From NCBI GenBank assembly GCA_045546135.1, contig JAZQCD010000023.1:68421-132420 (forward strand): a stretch of DNA of 64,000 nt. Direction: 5' to 3'. Shown piece by piece: positions 54,526 through 62,462 of this stretch. The DNA comes from RUG13409 sp045546135 (GTDB lineage: Bacteria > Bacillota > Clostridia > Peptostreptococcales > Anaerovoracaceae). Under the pieces are notes generated by a model, which saw only the letters and a list, made by a program, of their open reading frames with translations, did no database searches and had not been told where the DNA came from. The stretch's first letter is position 1. The number at the start of each line of letters is the position of its first letter. The position numbers and the translations under genes are program-made.

Positions 54526-54553
54526 TTCACATATGCTTTCTCTGTGCTATAAT
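54526..54553 (+). promoter_or_regulatory. Strong promoter of the methyltransferase/corrinoid operon
   Basis: TTCACA (54526-54531), 16 bases, TATAAT (54548-54553). It sits in a 181-base gap after addB and drives two genes with highly biased codons. Confidence 0.75.
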
Positions 54554-54607
54554 AATCGTGTGATCACCAAGCCAATGGCGATCGCTTACTGTACAGGAGG
54601 TATTTAA

Positions 54608-55423
54608 ATGATAATTATTGGCGAAAAAATCAATGGTGCTATTCCATCCATCAAACAGGCTATCGCAGACCGTGATGCTGAACTGATCAAACAGCGTACG
54701 ATCGCACAGACAGAAGCCGGCGCTCATTTCCTTGATTGCGCTCCTTCAGTTGCACCTGAACTGGAATACGATGCTATGGTATGGCTCCTCGGTATCATGC
54801 AGGACGCATCAGATCTTCCGATCTGTATCGACAGCCCAAATCCTGAACTCCTCAAGAGAGTACTTGATGAAGGTCTTGTAAGAAAGCCCGGTATGATAAA
54901 CTCCGTCAACATGGAAAAGGACGGACTTAAGTGCGATATGCTCTTCCCATACGCTGCAGGAAATGAATGGAATGTTGTTGGACTTACATGCGACAACGAC
55001 GGAATTCCATACGATTCCCAGAAGAAGATCGATATCGCAAAGCAGATGATCGACAAGGCAGTTCACTACGGAGTAGATCTTAAGAACTTCCACATCGATC
55101 CATGCGTCATGGCACTTTCCACAATGTCGAGCGCTATGAGAGATTTCGAGACATGCATCCAGGGCATTCATGATTATGCACCGGAAGTAAAGGTTACAGG
55201 AGCTATCTCCAACATCTCTTTCGATATGCCGGCTAGAAAGTTTGTTAACTCAAACTGCATGGCATATGCAATCAAAGCAGGACTTGATTCCGCTATCATG
55301 GATCCATGCAATGCAGAAATGATGGGTACCATCTATGCTTGCGAAGCACTCTGCGAAATGGACAAGAGCGGCAGAAAGTATAACCGTGCATACCGTCAGG
55401 GTAAGTTCGGTCAGAAGAAATAG
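54608..55423 (+). CDS. Methyltetrahydrofolate:corrinoid methyltransferase (MtgA/AcsE-like)
   Basis: 271 residues, AGGAGG before the ATG. The pterin-binding TIM-barrel family opens with MIIIGEKINGAIPSIKQAI; FLDCAPS, PICIDSPNPELL and the later GAISNISFDMP mark the folate site. These enzymes move a methyl group between a corrinoid protein and tetrahydrofolate, in the Wood-Ljungdahl pathway or in methylotrophic/demethylating systems such as glycine-betaine MtgA. The gene is followed 45 bases later by a corrinoid protein, its natural partner. Codon use is that of a highly expressed gene (ATC dominant). Confidence 0.92.
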   Translation: MIIIGEKINGAIPSIKQAIADRDAELIKQRTIAQTEAGAHFLDCAPSVAPELEYDAMVWLLGIMQDASDLPICIDSPNPELLKRVLDEGLVRKPGMINSVNMEKDGLKCDMLFPYAAGNEWNVVGLTCDNDGIPYDSQKKIDIAKQMIDKAVHYGVDLKNFHIDPCVMALSTMSSAMRDFETCIQGIHDYAPEVKVTGAISNISFDMPARKFVNSNCMAYAIKAGLDSAIMDPCNAEMMGTIYACEALCEMDKSGRKYNRAYRQGKFGQKK

Positions 55424-55468
55424 GTTATTACTAGTTCCAAGTAGTGTTAAATAGAGAAAGGAATTATT

Positions 55469-56104
55469 ATGGTAGATTTTGAAAAATTAGCAGAAGCTAT
55501 GGGCGACCTCGACGAGGACGCAATGGTTGCAGACCTTGAGCAGGTCATGGCAGAAGGCGGCGCAGACGCTGCAAAGGCAATGGAAGCATGCCAGAAGGGT
55601 ATGGACATTGTTGGTAACAGATTCGAAGAGGGTGAGTACTTCGTAGGCGACCTTATTTACGCTGGCGAACTCATGACACAGGCTGTTGACATTCTTAAGG
55701 ATGCTCTCGTATCCGGCGGAAACAATGGTCCTGCAACAAAGATGATCCTTTGCACAGTAAAGGACGACCTCCACGACATCGGTAAGAACATCGTTCGTTC
55801 CATGCTCGAAGCAAACGGATTCGAAGTTCTTGACCTCGGAATCGACTGCCCGAAGGAAAAGGTTGTTGAGACATGCAAAGCAGAGAACATCAAGATCGTT
55901 GCACTCTCCGGCGTTCTTACACTTGCTATCGACTCCATGAAGGATACAATCGATGCTCTTAAGGCAGCTGGCCTCAATGACGTTAAGGTCATCATCGGTG
56001 GAGCACCAGTATCTGAGTCCGCAAAGGAAGTTACCGGAGCTGACGAGTGGGCATACTCCCCACAGAAGACAGTTCAGGTTTGCAAAGAGTGGGCTGCTCT
56101 CTAA
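55469..56104 (+). CDS. Corrinoid (B12-binding) methyl-carrier protein
   Basis: 211 residues, AGAAAGGAA before the ATG. An N-terminal helical cap (1-90, EGEYFVGDLIYAGELM) precedes the Rossmann B12 domain with the cobalt-ligating His102 in DLHDIGKN and the later VALSGVLTLA and VIIGGAPVS. It belongs to the MtaC/MttC/MtgC group that shuttles methyl groups between a substrate methyltransferase and the tetrahydrofolate enzyme. The gene contains no ATA codon and prefers ATC, CTC and AAC, like rpmE here, so expression should be very high. The substrate-specific methyltransferase is not adjacent. Confidence 0.95.
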   Translation: MVDFEKLAEAMGDLDEDAMVADLEQVMAEGGADAAKAMEACQKGMDIVGNRFEEGEYFVGDLIYAGELMTQAVDILKDALVSGGNNGPATKMILCTVKDDLHDIGKNIVRSMLEANGFEVLDLGIDCPKEKVVETCKAENIKIVALSGVLTLAIDSMKDTIDALKAAGLNDVKVIIGGAPVSESAKEVTGADEWAYSPQKTVQVCKEWAAL

Positions 56105-56130
56105 TTTAAGAGATCGATTACTAAAAACAA

Positions 56131-56158
56131 AAACAGGTCTTCGGACCTGTTTTTTTTG
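56131..56158 (+). terminator. Terminator of the corrinoid operon
   Basis: AAACAGGTC pairs with GACCTGTTT around a stable TTCG tetraloop, followed by six T. Very strong. Confidence 0.93.
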
Positions 56159-56181
56159 TGCTTATCCATCCGTAAGCCTTG

Positions 56182-57063
56182 CTAGTCAGTTTCTTCTCCT
56201 GCTACAGTCCTTATAGTAAAGCCCTCTCCTTGGACTTCTTTAGAATCGAGGACTATTATGAATGCATCGGGATCTGTTTTCTTCAGTGAACTTTGTACCT
56301 GATATATGTCTTTATAGCTTCCTGCTACCATGACTATATCTTTGTCATTTTCTTTGTATCCGCCTTTTCCTTTGAGTATTGTGGATCCTCTTGCGCAAAT
56401 ATCATCGATCTGATCTGCTATCTTTTTGCCTCTTCCGCTGTCAGTTACTATATATGCAACTGCTCCTGAGTTAAGACCGAGGACTATCCTGTCTATGGTG
56501 GATGAGGAGAGGAAGACTATTATGACTCCGCATATGAATGCTTCATAGTCTTTTAGCACGATCCCTGCAGCAACTAAGGTCACAAGGTCAAGTATGAAGG
56601 AAATGGTCCCTGTCTTTATGTGCTTGAACATATGCTTTACGAGCATGATGATGAAATCAAGGCCGCCTGTTGATGAACCTCTTACATAAATGAGTGCATA
56701 AGAAATTCCGTAGGATACTCCGACAAATATGACTGCAAGGAACTTTTCCATTGTCAGCTGAGGAAGGAGCACTACCACATAGTTCATTATGATGGATTGT
56801 ATTGCTATGCACCTTAGGGACTTCAGTATGAAATTCCAGCCTATGATCTTTATAGATAAAAGAGCAAAGGGTATGTTGAGAACGAAGATGGTCGTTCCCA
56901 TAGGTATATCAAAGAACTTGTACACAAGGAGCGCTATACCTGAAAAACCGGATACTGCAAAATTTGCAGATGCAGCTACATTGTATGTTGCAAAACCTAT
57001 GAGGAGGTTTCCTATTATCTCGCAGAGTATGTCTATGCTTATGTCTTTAATTGATCTTTTCAT
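56182..57063 (-). CDS. YitT family membrane protein
   Basis: 293 residues on the minus strand. Five membrane segments with NLLIGFATYNVAASANFAVS and FSGIALLVYKFFDIPMGTT, a YitT_membrane signature, followed by a C-terminal DUF2179 domain (GRGKKIADQIDDICARGSTI, then LKGKGGYKENDKDIVMVAG). Widespread in Firmicutes in several copies; the function is unknown, possibly transport. Divergent from the LTA-synthase-like gene. Confidence 0.92.
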   Translation of the reverse strand: MKRSIKDISIDILCEIIGNLLIGFATYNVAASANFAVSGFSGIALLVYKFFDIPMGTTIFVLNIPFALLSIKIIGWNFILKSLRCIAIQSIIMNYVVVLLPQLTMEKFLAVIFVGVSYGISYALIYVRGSSTGGLDFIIMLVKHMFKHIKTGTISFILDLVTLVAAGIVLKDYEAFICGVIIVFLSSSTIDRIVLGLNSGAVAYIVTDSGRGKKIADQIDDICARGSTILKGKGGYKENDKDIVMVAGSYKDIYQVQSSLKKTDPDAFIIVLDSKEVQGEGFTIRTVAGEETD

Positions 57064-57168
57064 AGTACCTTCTTTGTATATGTATTAGTCATGTATTCAT
57101 GACCTGCATAATTATACTCACTTTAGATGAAAAAGTACAGAGAGTATTCTCAGTAAATATGTGCTAAA

Positions 57169-59199
57169 ATGAAAAAGATGGATATTAGAAAAGACAAATT
57201 CAATGCATATATATCATTCGCCCTTGTTTCACTATCCTTCGCCTATCCGGAAATCTTAGTGTTTTTAAAAAGGGGATTCAACAAAGACGCCTATGTGCTA
57301 GATAACTCTTTGTTTTTGACATTAAGCATAGGCCTTGTTTTGGCATACATCATTTCTTTCATACCTTGGAATGCTCTTAAAGGTTTTCTGGTTTTTGCAG
57401 TCTCAGAAGGAGCAGCTTTCGTTTATACTATCGAATATTTTCTTGACGAGACCTATTCAGTCTTTATGAGTCCTTCATCCATATCCTTAGGAGCAAAGGG
57501 CGTGATCGCAAGCTACAAGGATATGATAATCAATGTCATAAGGAATGGATGGAAAGATATACTTCTCTTCCAGGCTATTCCTTTTGCTGTGATACTTGCT
57601 GCAATCATCTTTAGAAAAGCAAAGCCGTATACAGCAAAAGCCCATGTCAAAGGTATCTTTTCCATGCTCACAGCTTCGTGCCTTATATTATCTGGCATGA
57701 GCATCTGCAATTTGGCTTCTTCTGACCCAAGGTTTACTTATGAGTATAACTTTAACGGAGCAGTCAGGTCCTTTGGACTTGCAGGAGCAGTAGGCCTTGA
57801 CCTTAGATATTCAAAGGCGGGAGTGCCAGAGCCTCCAAGATCCATATACGGAGGCATCATTTATCCTGATGACGATATTCCAAGAAATGTGCTGGATGCA
57901 GATTGGGAAGCTATCAAAGATGAAGCTCAAGGCACATCGGCTATGCTTGTGGCAGAGCTCATAGAGAAACAGGAAAGCAGCGCAAAGAACGATTTTACGG
58001 GCATGTTCAAAGGAAAGAACCTTGTTCAGATCACTGTAGAGAGTTTTTCAAAAGAGCTCCTTGATACAGGATATTTTCCGCTTCTCAAACGTATGGCTGA
58101 TAACGGAATAGTCATAGAGGATTATTATCATCCCTTCTGGGGAGGAAGCACCATTTCAGGTGAAGCCGCCGTGATCTCAGGTATACTACCTACTGAAGGC
58201 GCTACATCCATGCAGAATATGATAGGAAAGAACAACGGCTATACTCTTGCTTCTGATTTTAATGAACTTGGATACAGGACCGTTGCTTATCATAATGGAG
58301 ATGAATACTACTACAACCGTACCGATACTCATCCTGCAGTCGGTTTTTCAGAGTTCTATTCAGATGGTACCGGCATGGAAAGCTACCTTGTAAGCGGAGA
58401 GTGGCCAAGAAGCGACCTTGATATGTTCAACTTCATAATAGATGATTTTGAAGAGCACGATGCTGAAAATTTCTATGCATATATCATGACTTTCTCAGGA
58501 CATGGTCTGTATAACTTCTACGGTAATGAAATAGGAGCAAAGAATCATGAACTTCTAAAAGGAAGCAAGTATTATGACCTGCAGCAGCTTGGAGGATATG
58601 TATCATGCAGTCTCGACTTTGAGCTTGGCCTTGAGCTCTTTTATGATTATCTTGATGAGAAGGGACTCCTTGAAGACACCGTTTTTGTCATGACCGACGA
58701 TCATTACCCATATGCTCTGCAAAAGGGAAGCGCCTGGTACAATGATGTCAACTACCTTTCAGATCTTTACGGATACGAACCTGTGACTCAGCCCCAAAGG
58801 GATCACAATTCCCTCATAATATGGTCTCCCTTCCTTGAGACCCTTGATGAAGAAGACAAGATCGTAGTAGAAGACCCTGTATATGCTCTTGACATAGTGC
58901 CTACTCTAAAGAATCTCTTTGGCATAGATTATGAGTCCAGGATGTTTACAGGCAGAGATATCCTTTCTGATACAGAGCCCCTTGTTATTTGGGTAGATTC
59001 AAGCTTTATGACGGACAAAGGCTATTATGATTCTTCGGCAGGGATCTTTTATCCAAAGGATGAAAATGAGTATATTCCGGCCATATATGTAGAACAGATA
59101 AAGCAAAAAGTAAGAGATAAGATGACTATAGCAAGGAATTTTGTATCCTCTGATTTTTACGATCTTTATTCAAGGCATCTCGTCATCAGCAGCGAATAG
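57169..59199 (+). CDS. LTA synthase-like membrane sulfatase-family protein
   Basis: 676 residues. Four to five N-terminal membrane helices (to about 190), then an extracellular alkaline-phosphatase-fold domain. Active-site elements: NLVQITVESF (first metal Asp/Glu region, about 284-293), the nucleophile Thr in GGSTISGEAA (about 325-334), FSGHGLYNF and MTDDHYP (metal-binding Asp-Asp-His). These enzymes transfer glycerol-phosphate from phosphatidylglycerol to build lipoteichoic acid, or related phospho-lipid groups. The sequence is divergent from canonical LtaS, so it may modify another glycopolymer. No clear ribosome site at either of the first two ATGs. Confidence 0.88.
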   Translation: MKKMDIRKDKFNAYISFALVSLSFAYPEILVFLKRGFNKDAYVLDNSLFLTLSIGLVLAYIISFIPWNALKGFLVFAVSEGAAFVYTIEYFLDETYSVFMSPSSISLGAKGVIASYKDMIINVIRNGWKDILLFQAIPFAVILAAIIFRKAKPYTAKAHVKGIFSMLTASCLILSGMSICNLASSDPRFTYEYNFNGAVRSFGLAGAVGLDLRYSKAGVPEPPRSIYGGIIYPDDDIPRNVLDADWEAIKDEAQGTSAMLVAELIEKQESSAKNDFTGMFKGKNLVQITVESFSKELLDTGYFPLLKRMADNGIVIEDYYHPFWGGSTISGEAAVISGILPTEGATSMQNMIGKNNGYTLASDFNELGYRTVAYHNGDEYYYNRTDTHPAVGFSEFYSDGTGMESYLVSGEWPRSDLDMFNFIIDDFEEHDAENFYAYIMTFSGHGLYNFYGNEIGAKNHELLKGSKYYDLQQLGGYVSCSLDFELGLELFYDYLDEKGLLEDTVFVMTDDHYPYALQKGSAWYNDVNYLSDLYGYEPVTQPQRDHNSLIIWSPFLETLDEEDKIVVEDPVYALDIVPTLKNLFGIDYESRMFTGRDILSDTEPLVIWVDSSFMTDKGYYDSSAGIFYPKDENEYIPAIYVEQIKQKVRDKMTIARNFVSSDFYDLYSRHLVISSE

Positions 59200-59292
59200 T
59201 ATTTAGTATTCTCTTCCTGTTCATGTAGCAGGTATCATTTTTAAAGCATATTTAGTCCTGAGGTCATGATCTGATTTTCGCATAAGGTATTG

Positions 59293-59323
59293 AGCGGCGG
59301 GGAGAAATCCCAGCCGCTTTTTG
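59293..59323 (+). terminator. Terminator after the LTA-synthase-like gene
   Basis: AGCGGC pairs with GCCGCT, with inner GGG/CCC pairing, followed by TTTTTG. Confidence 0.85.
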
Positions 59324-59357
59324 TGTGGTATCAATCATTCTTCTGAAAATATACCAT

Positions 59358-59453
59358 TTTACCCATTATAATGTGAAATAGCTGTTGCCAGTTTACATTT
59401 TACCGCAATTTTACAAAATTCTGATGATAGGGTTTACATTGATCATTTATAAT
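59358..59453 (+). promoter_or_regulatory. PHO-box-like repeats and -10 of phoB
   Basis: TTTAC(A/C) repeats occur at 59358, 59392, 59399, 59410 and 59433; the pair at 59399/59410 is spaced exactly 11 bases, and 59433 is about two turns further. A TATAAT lies at 59448-59453. Direct TT(A/T)ACA repeats 11 bases apart are the PhoP/PhoB box of Gram-positives, so autoregulation by the encoded regulator is likely. Confidence 0.6.
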
Positions 59454-59484
59454 TCATGGCAGAAACTCAGAGGAGGTTTTCTTT

Positions 59485-60156
59485 ATGATCTATTACGTGG
59501 AAGACGAGAGTAACATCCGTGATTTGGTGGTTTACACGCTGAAGGCTTCAGGCTTTGAAGCACAGGGCTTTGAAGATAGTGGAGATTTTTGGTCCGCAAT
59601 GAAAGCCCAAAAGCCGGAGCTAATTATACTGGATGTCATGCTCCCCGGCGAAGACGGACTGACGATCTTGAAAAGGCTGCGTTCTTCACCTGTGACCGCA
59701 GATATTCCTGTTGTTATGGCTACGGCAAAAGGCAGTGAATATGATAAGGTTATCGGGCTGGATGGCGGAGCAGATGATTATCTTGCAAAACCGTTTGGCA
59801 TGATGGAGATGGTATCCCGTATCAAAGCGGTTTTAAGACGAACGGCACCCAAGCAGGCAAAAGTCATTTCATACGGTGGAATCACTTTAGATGAAAGCAA
59901 ATATACGGTTACTGTAAATGAAATGCCTGTGGTACTGACATTGAAGGAGTACGAAATACTGAGATTATTTATGGAGAACCCTGGTCAGGTTTTTACCAGA
60001 GAAATACTGTTGTCCGACATTTGGGGCATAGATTTTACCGGAGAAACGAGAACTGTCGACGTCCATATCGGTACGCTTCGGACTAAACTTGCCGAAGCGG
60101 GCGATCTGATCGAAACAGTACGAGGTGTCGGTTATAAAATGGAGGAAAAGAGATGA
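59485..60156 (+). CDS. PhoB/OmpR-type response regulator
   Basis: 223 residues, GAGGAGG before the ATG. The receiver domain carries the phospho-acceptor Asp in LIILDVMLPGEDG (about residue 52), the conserved Thr/Lys (MATAKG; DDYLAKPFG), then a winged-helix DNA-binding domain (LTLKEYEILRLF, TRTVDVHIGTLRTKL). Phosphate-regulon identity is inferred from the sensor kinase and the Na/Pi transporter in the same cluster and from the PHO-like boxes. The start of the kinase gene overlaps its stop. Arginine codons (CGT, CGG, CGA) differ from the AGA/AGG style of the neighbouring chromosome. Confidence 0.9.
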   Translation: MIYYVEDESNIRDLVVYTLKASGFEAQGFEDSGDFWSAMKAQKPELIILDVMLPGEDGLTILKRLRSSPVTADIPVVMATAKGSEYDKVIGLDGGADDYLAKPFGMMEMVSRIKAVLRRTAPKQAKVISYGGITLDESKYTVTVNEMPVVLTLKEYEILRLFMENPGQVFTREILLSDIWGIDFTGETRTVDVHIGTLRTKLAEAGDLIETVRGVGYKMEEKR

Positions 60157-61538
60157 GCAACAAAATCTTCAAAGGAATCTGGATCGTTGCGTTATCAGTA
60201 TTCCTTGCCTCTCTTGTTTTTATAATGGGCATCTCCTATAACTATTTTACCGGACTTCAGAAGAGCCAACTGAGAAATGAAACAGTGCTTGCTGCTCAAG
60301 GTGTCGCAAACGCCGGTATGAACTATTTTGACGGTCTGAATACCGAAGGATACCGCATCACTTGGATAGGAGCGGACGGCAGCGTTCTTTACGATAACGA
60401 AGCGGATACTTCAACAATGGAAAACCACATGGAGCGGGATGAAGTCAAGCAGGCATTAGCGGAAGGATACGGCGAGTCCACACGTTATTCAAGTACGCTT
60501 TCAGACAAGCAGTTGTATGCCGCAAAGCGCCTCCCGGACGGTTCTGTTGTCAGGCTTTCCATTGTGCAAGTGGCTATATGGGCGCTTATTCTTGGATTTG
60601 TTCAACCGATCTGCATTGTTATTCTGATTGCTCTTGTTCTGACTTTTGTTCTTGCATCTCGTATTGCAAAGAAGATAGTAAAGCCGATCAATGAAATTGA
60701 CCTTAATAAACCGGAGCAGTATTACGGAAAAGAGAATTATAAAGAGGTCGAGCCGCTTTTGATGCATATCGCAGCACAGCGAAACCAGCTAAAGAAAGAT
60801 CAGGAACAAATCGAAAAAACGGCATTGATTCGTCAAGAGTTTTCGGCAAACGTATCCCATGAGCTGAAGACGCCGCTTCACGCCATTTCCGGATACGCCG
60901 AGTTGCTTGAAAACGGTATGGTCAAGGAGGAGGACATCAAACCGTTTGCGGGAAAAATCCGCAGCGAGTCCTCTCGCATGACGAAATTGGTCGAGGACGT
61001 CATAGAATTGACAAAGCTTGATAACGGCGGCGCCGAGATGGAGTGGGAGGACTGCAATCTTCTTCGAATTGCCGAAAACGCCGTTGACAGTTTAGACGCT
61101 GCTGCCTCTGCTCTGAACATATCCGTCAGTGTGGACGGAACGGATGCGCTGATCAAAGGTATTCCTCAAACGCTTTACAGTATTGTGTATAATCTCTGCG
61201 ACAATGCAATCAAATACAATCATGCCGGAGGAAGCGTAAGTGTTGAAATTCGTCCGCAAAAAAACGATACCGTACTGACGGTGAAAGATACCGGAGTCGG
61301 CATACCGGAAGAATGTCAAGATCGGGTATTTGAACGTTTTTATCGTGTTGACAGAAGCCACAGCACAGAGGTCGGCGGCACCGGGCTTGGATTATCAATC
61401 GTCAAACATGCGGTTATGATCCACGGAGGAAGAATAAAGATCAACAGTGAAATTGGGAAGGGAACCGAGTTTGTCGTTACTTTACCCAACGAGCCCAAAG
61501 AAATGCTCTCTGAGGAGGAACCCGAGTATTATGCTTGA
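60153..61538 (+). CDS. PhoR-like sensor histidine kinase
   Basis: 461 residues; ATG overlaps the regulator stop (ATGA). Two membrane helices (about 8-30 and 133-165) flank a short extracytoplasmic sensor; then the phospho-acceptor His in NVSHELKTPLHAISGYAEL, and the ATPase boxes NLCDNAIKYN (N), VKDTGVGIPEE (G1) and GGTGLGLSIVKHA (G2). It partners the preceding regulator. Codon use is shifted towards CGN arginine and GC-ending codons. It is followed, with an overlap, by a HAD phosphatase gene. Confidence 0.93.
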   Translation: MSNKIFKGIWIVALSVFLASLVFIMGISYNYFTGLQKSQLRNETVLAAQGVANAGMNYFDGLNTEGYRITWIGADGSVLYDNEADTSTMENHMERDEVKQALAEGYGESTRYSSTLSDKQLYAAKRLPDGSVVRLSIVQVAIWALILGFVQPICIVILIALVLTFVLASRIAKKIVKPINEIDLNKPEQYYGKENYKEVEPLLMHIAAQRNQLKKDQEQIEKTALIRQEFSANVSHELKTPLHAISGYAELLENGMVKEEDIKPFAGKIRSESSRMTKLVEDVIELTKLDNGGAEMEWEDCNLLRIAENAVDSLDAAASALNISVSVDGTDALIKGIPQTLYSIVYNLCDNAIKYNHAGGSVSVEIRPQKNDTVLTVKDTGVGIPEECQDRVFERFYRVDRSHSTEVGGTGLGLSIVKHAVMIHGGRIKINSEIGKGTEFVVTLPNEPKEMLSEEEPEYYA

Positions 61539-62325
61539 TTTTAATGAGAAAAAAGGATTCATTTGTGATATGGACGGTGTGATATATCACGGGAATCGTG
61601 TTCTTCCGGGGGTCAATGAATTTCTTGAATGGCTCAAATCCAACAATAAAGAATTCTTGTTTTTAACAAACAACAGCGGGCATACACCGAAAGAATTAAA
61701 GCAAAAGCTCGCAAGAATGGGACTTGACGTCTCGGAAGACCATTTTTATACCAGCGCACTTGCTACGGCAGCATTTATCAAAGATCAAGCTCCTGGGTGT
61801 TCCGCTTATGTTATCGGTGCGTCAGCCTTGATTAACGCTTTATATGATGCCGGAGTCACAATGAACGATGTGAATCCAGACTATGTAATTGTGGGAGAAG
61901 GTAATACTTATTCACTGGAGTCCTTGACGCGAGCCACGAATCTTGTATTGGCAGGCGCTAAACTGATCGGTGCGAATTCAGATATATCCGGGCCGATTGA
62001 AAACGGGATTGCTCCTGCATGCGGTTCGTTGATTTCACCGATCGAAATGGCCACAGGCAAGAAAGCCTATTTTTGCGGAAAGCCAAATCCGTTGATGATG
62101 CGAACCGGGCTCAAAATGTTGGGCTGCCACAGCGCTGAAGCGGTCATGATTGGTGACCGAATGGACACGGATATTATTTCCGGACTTGAAAGCGGAATGA
62201 CCACGGTATTAGTGTTGTCCGGCATTTCCTCGAATGAAACGCTCACTCAGTTTGCCTACCGTCCAAGCGTTGTCCTTGACGGTGTCGGGGATATCGTGAA
62301 TATGGCTAATTCACAAAAGGTATAA
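61531..62325 (+). CDS. HAD-IIA hydrolase (NagD/AraL-like phosphatase)
   Basis: 264 residues from the ATG at 61531, which overlaps the kinase stop by 8 bases and has GAGGAGG 12 bases upstream; the frame is open further into the kinase gene, but there it only mirrors the kinase frame. HAD motif I is CDMDGVIYHG, FLTNNSG is motif II and MIGDRMDTDI motif IV; KPNPLMM supplies the Lys. HAD-IIA enzymes dephosphorylate nucleotides, glycerol phosphates or sugar phosphates. In a phoBR-nptA cluster it probably frees phosphate from small esters inside the cell. Confidence 0.9.
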   Translation: MLDFNEKKGFICDMDGVIYHGNRVLPGVNEFLEWLKSNNKEFLFLTNNSGHTPKELKQKLARMGLDVSEDHFYTSALATAAFIKDQAPGCSAYVIGASALINALYDAGVTMNDVNPDYVIVGEGNTYSLESLTRATNLVLAGAKLIGANSDISGPIENGIAPACGSLISPIEMATGKKAYFCGKPNPLMMRTGLKMLGCHSAEAVMIGDRMDTDIISGLESGMTTVLVLSGISSNETLTQFAYRPSVVLDGVGDIVNMANSQKV

Positions 62326-62332
62326 TTACCAG

Positions 62333-62366
62333 TATAGGCAGGAGCTACGGCTTCTGCCTATATTAT
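62333..62366 (+). terminator. Hairpin between the HAD gene and nptA
   Basis: TATAGGCAGGAGC pairs with GCTTCTGCCTATA (one G-T pair) around TACG; only TTATTCTC follows, so it may be a partial terminator. Confidence 0.6.
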
Positions 62367-62372
62367 TCTCAC

Positions 62373-62389
62373 TTTACAAGGATTTTACA
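62373..62389 (+). promoter_or_regulatory. PHO-box-like direct repeat upstream of nptA
   Basis: TTTACA-AGGAT-TTTACA, two perfect hexamers exactly 11 bases apart, 74 bases before the nptA ATG. It matches the repeat in front of phoB and implies that the encoded PhoB-type regulator controls nptA. Confidence 0.7.
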
Positions 62390-62462
62390 GAATGCCGATA
62401 GTGTATTTGATATTGAACCTTTACTCTATTCTTGTGAGAAATCTGAGAATGGAGACAAAGAT

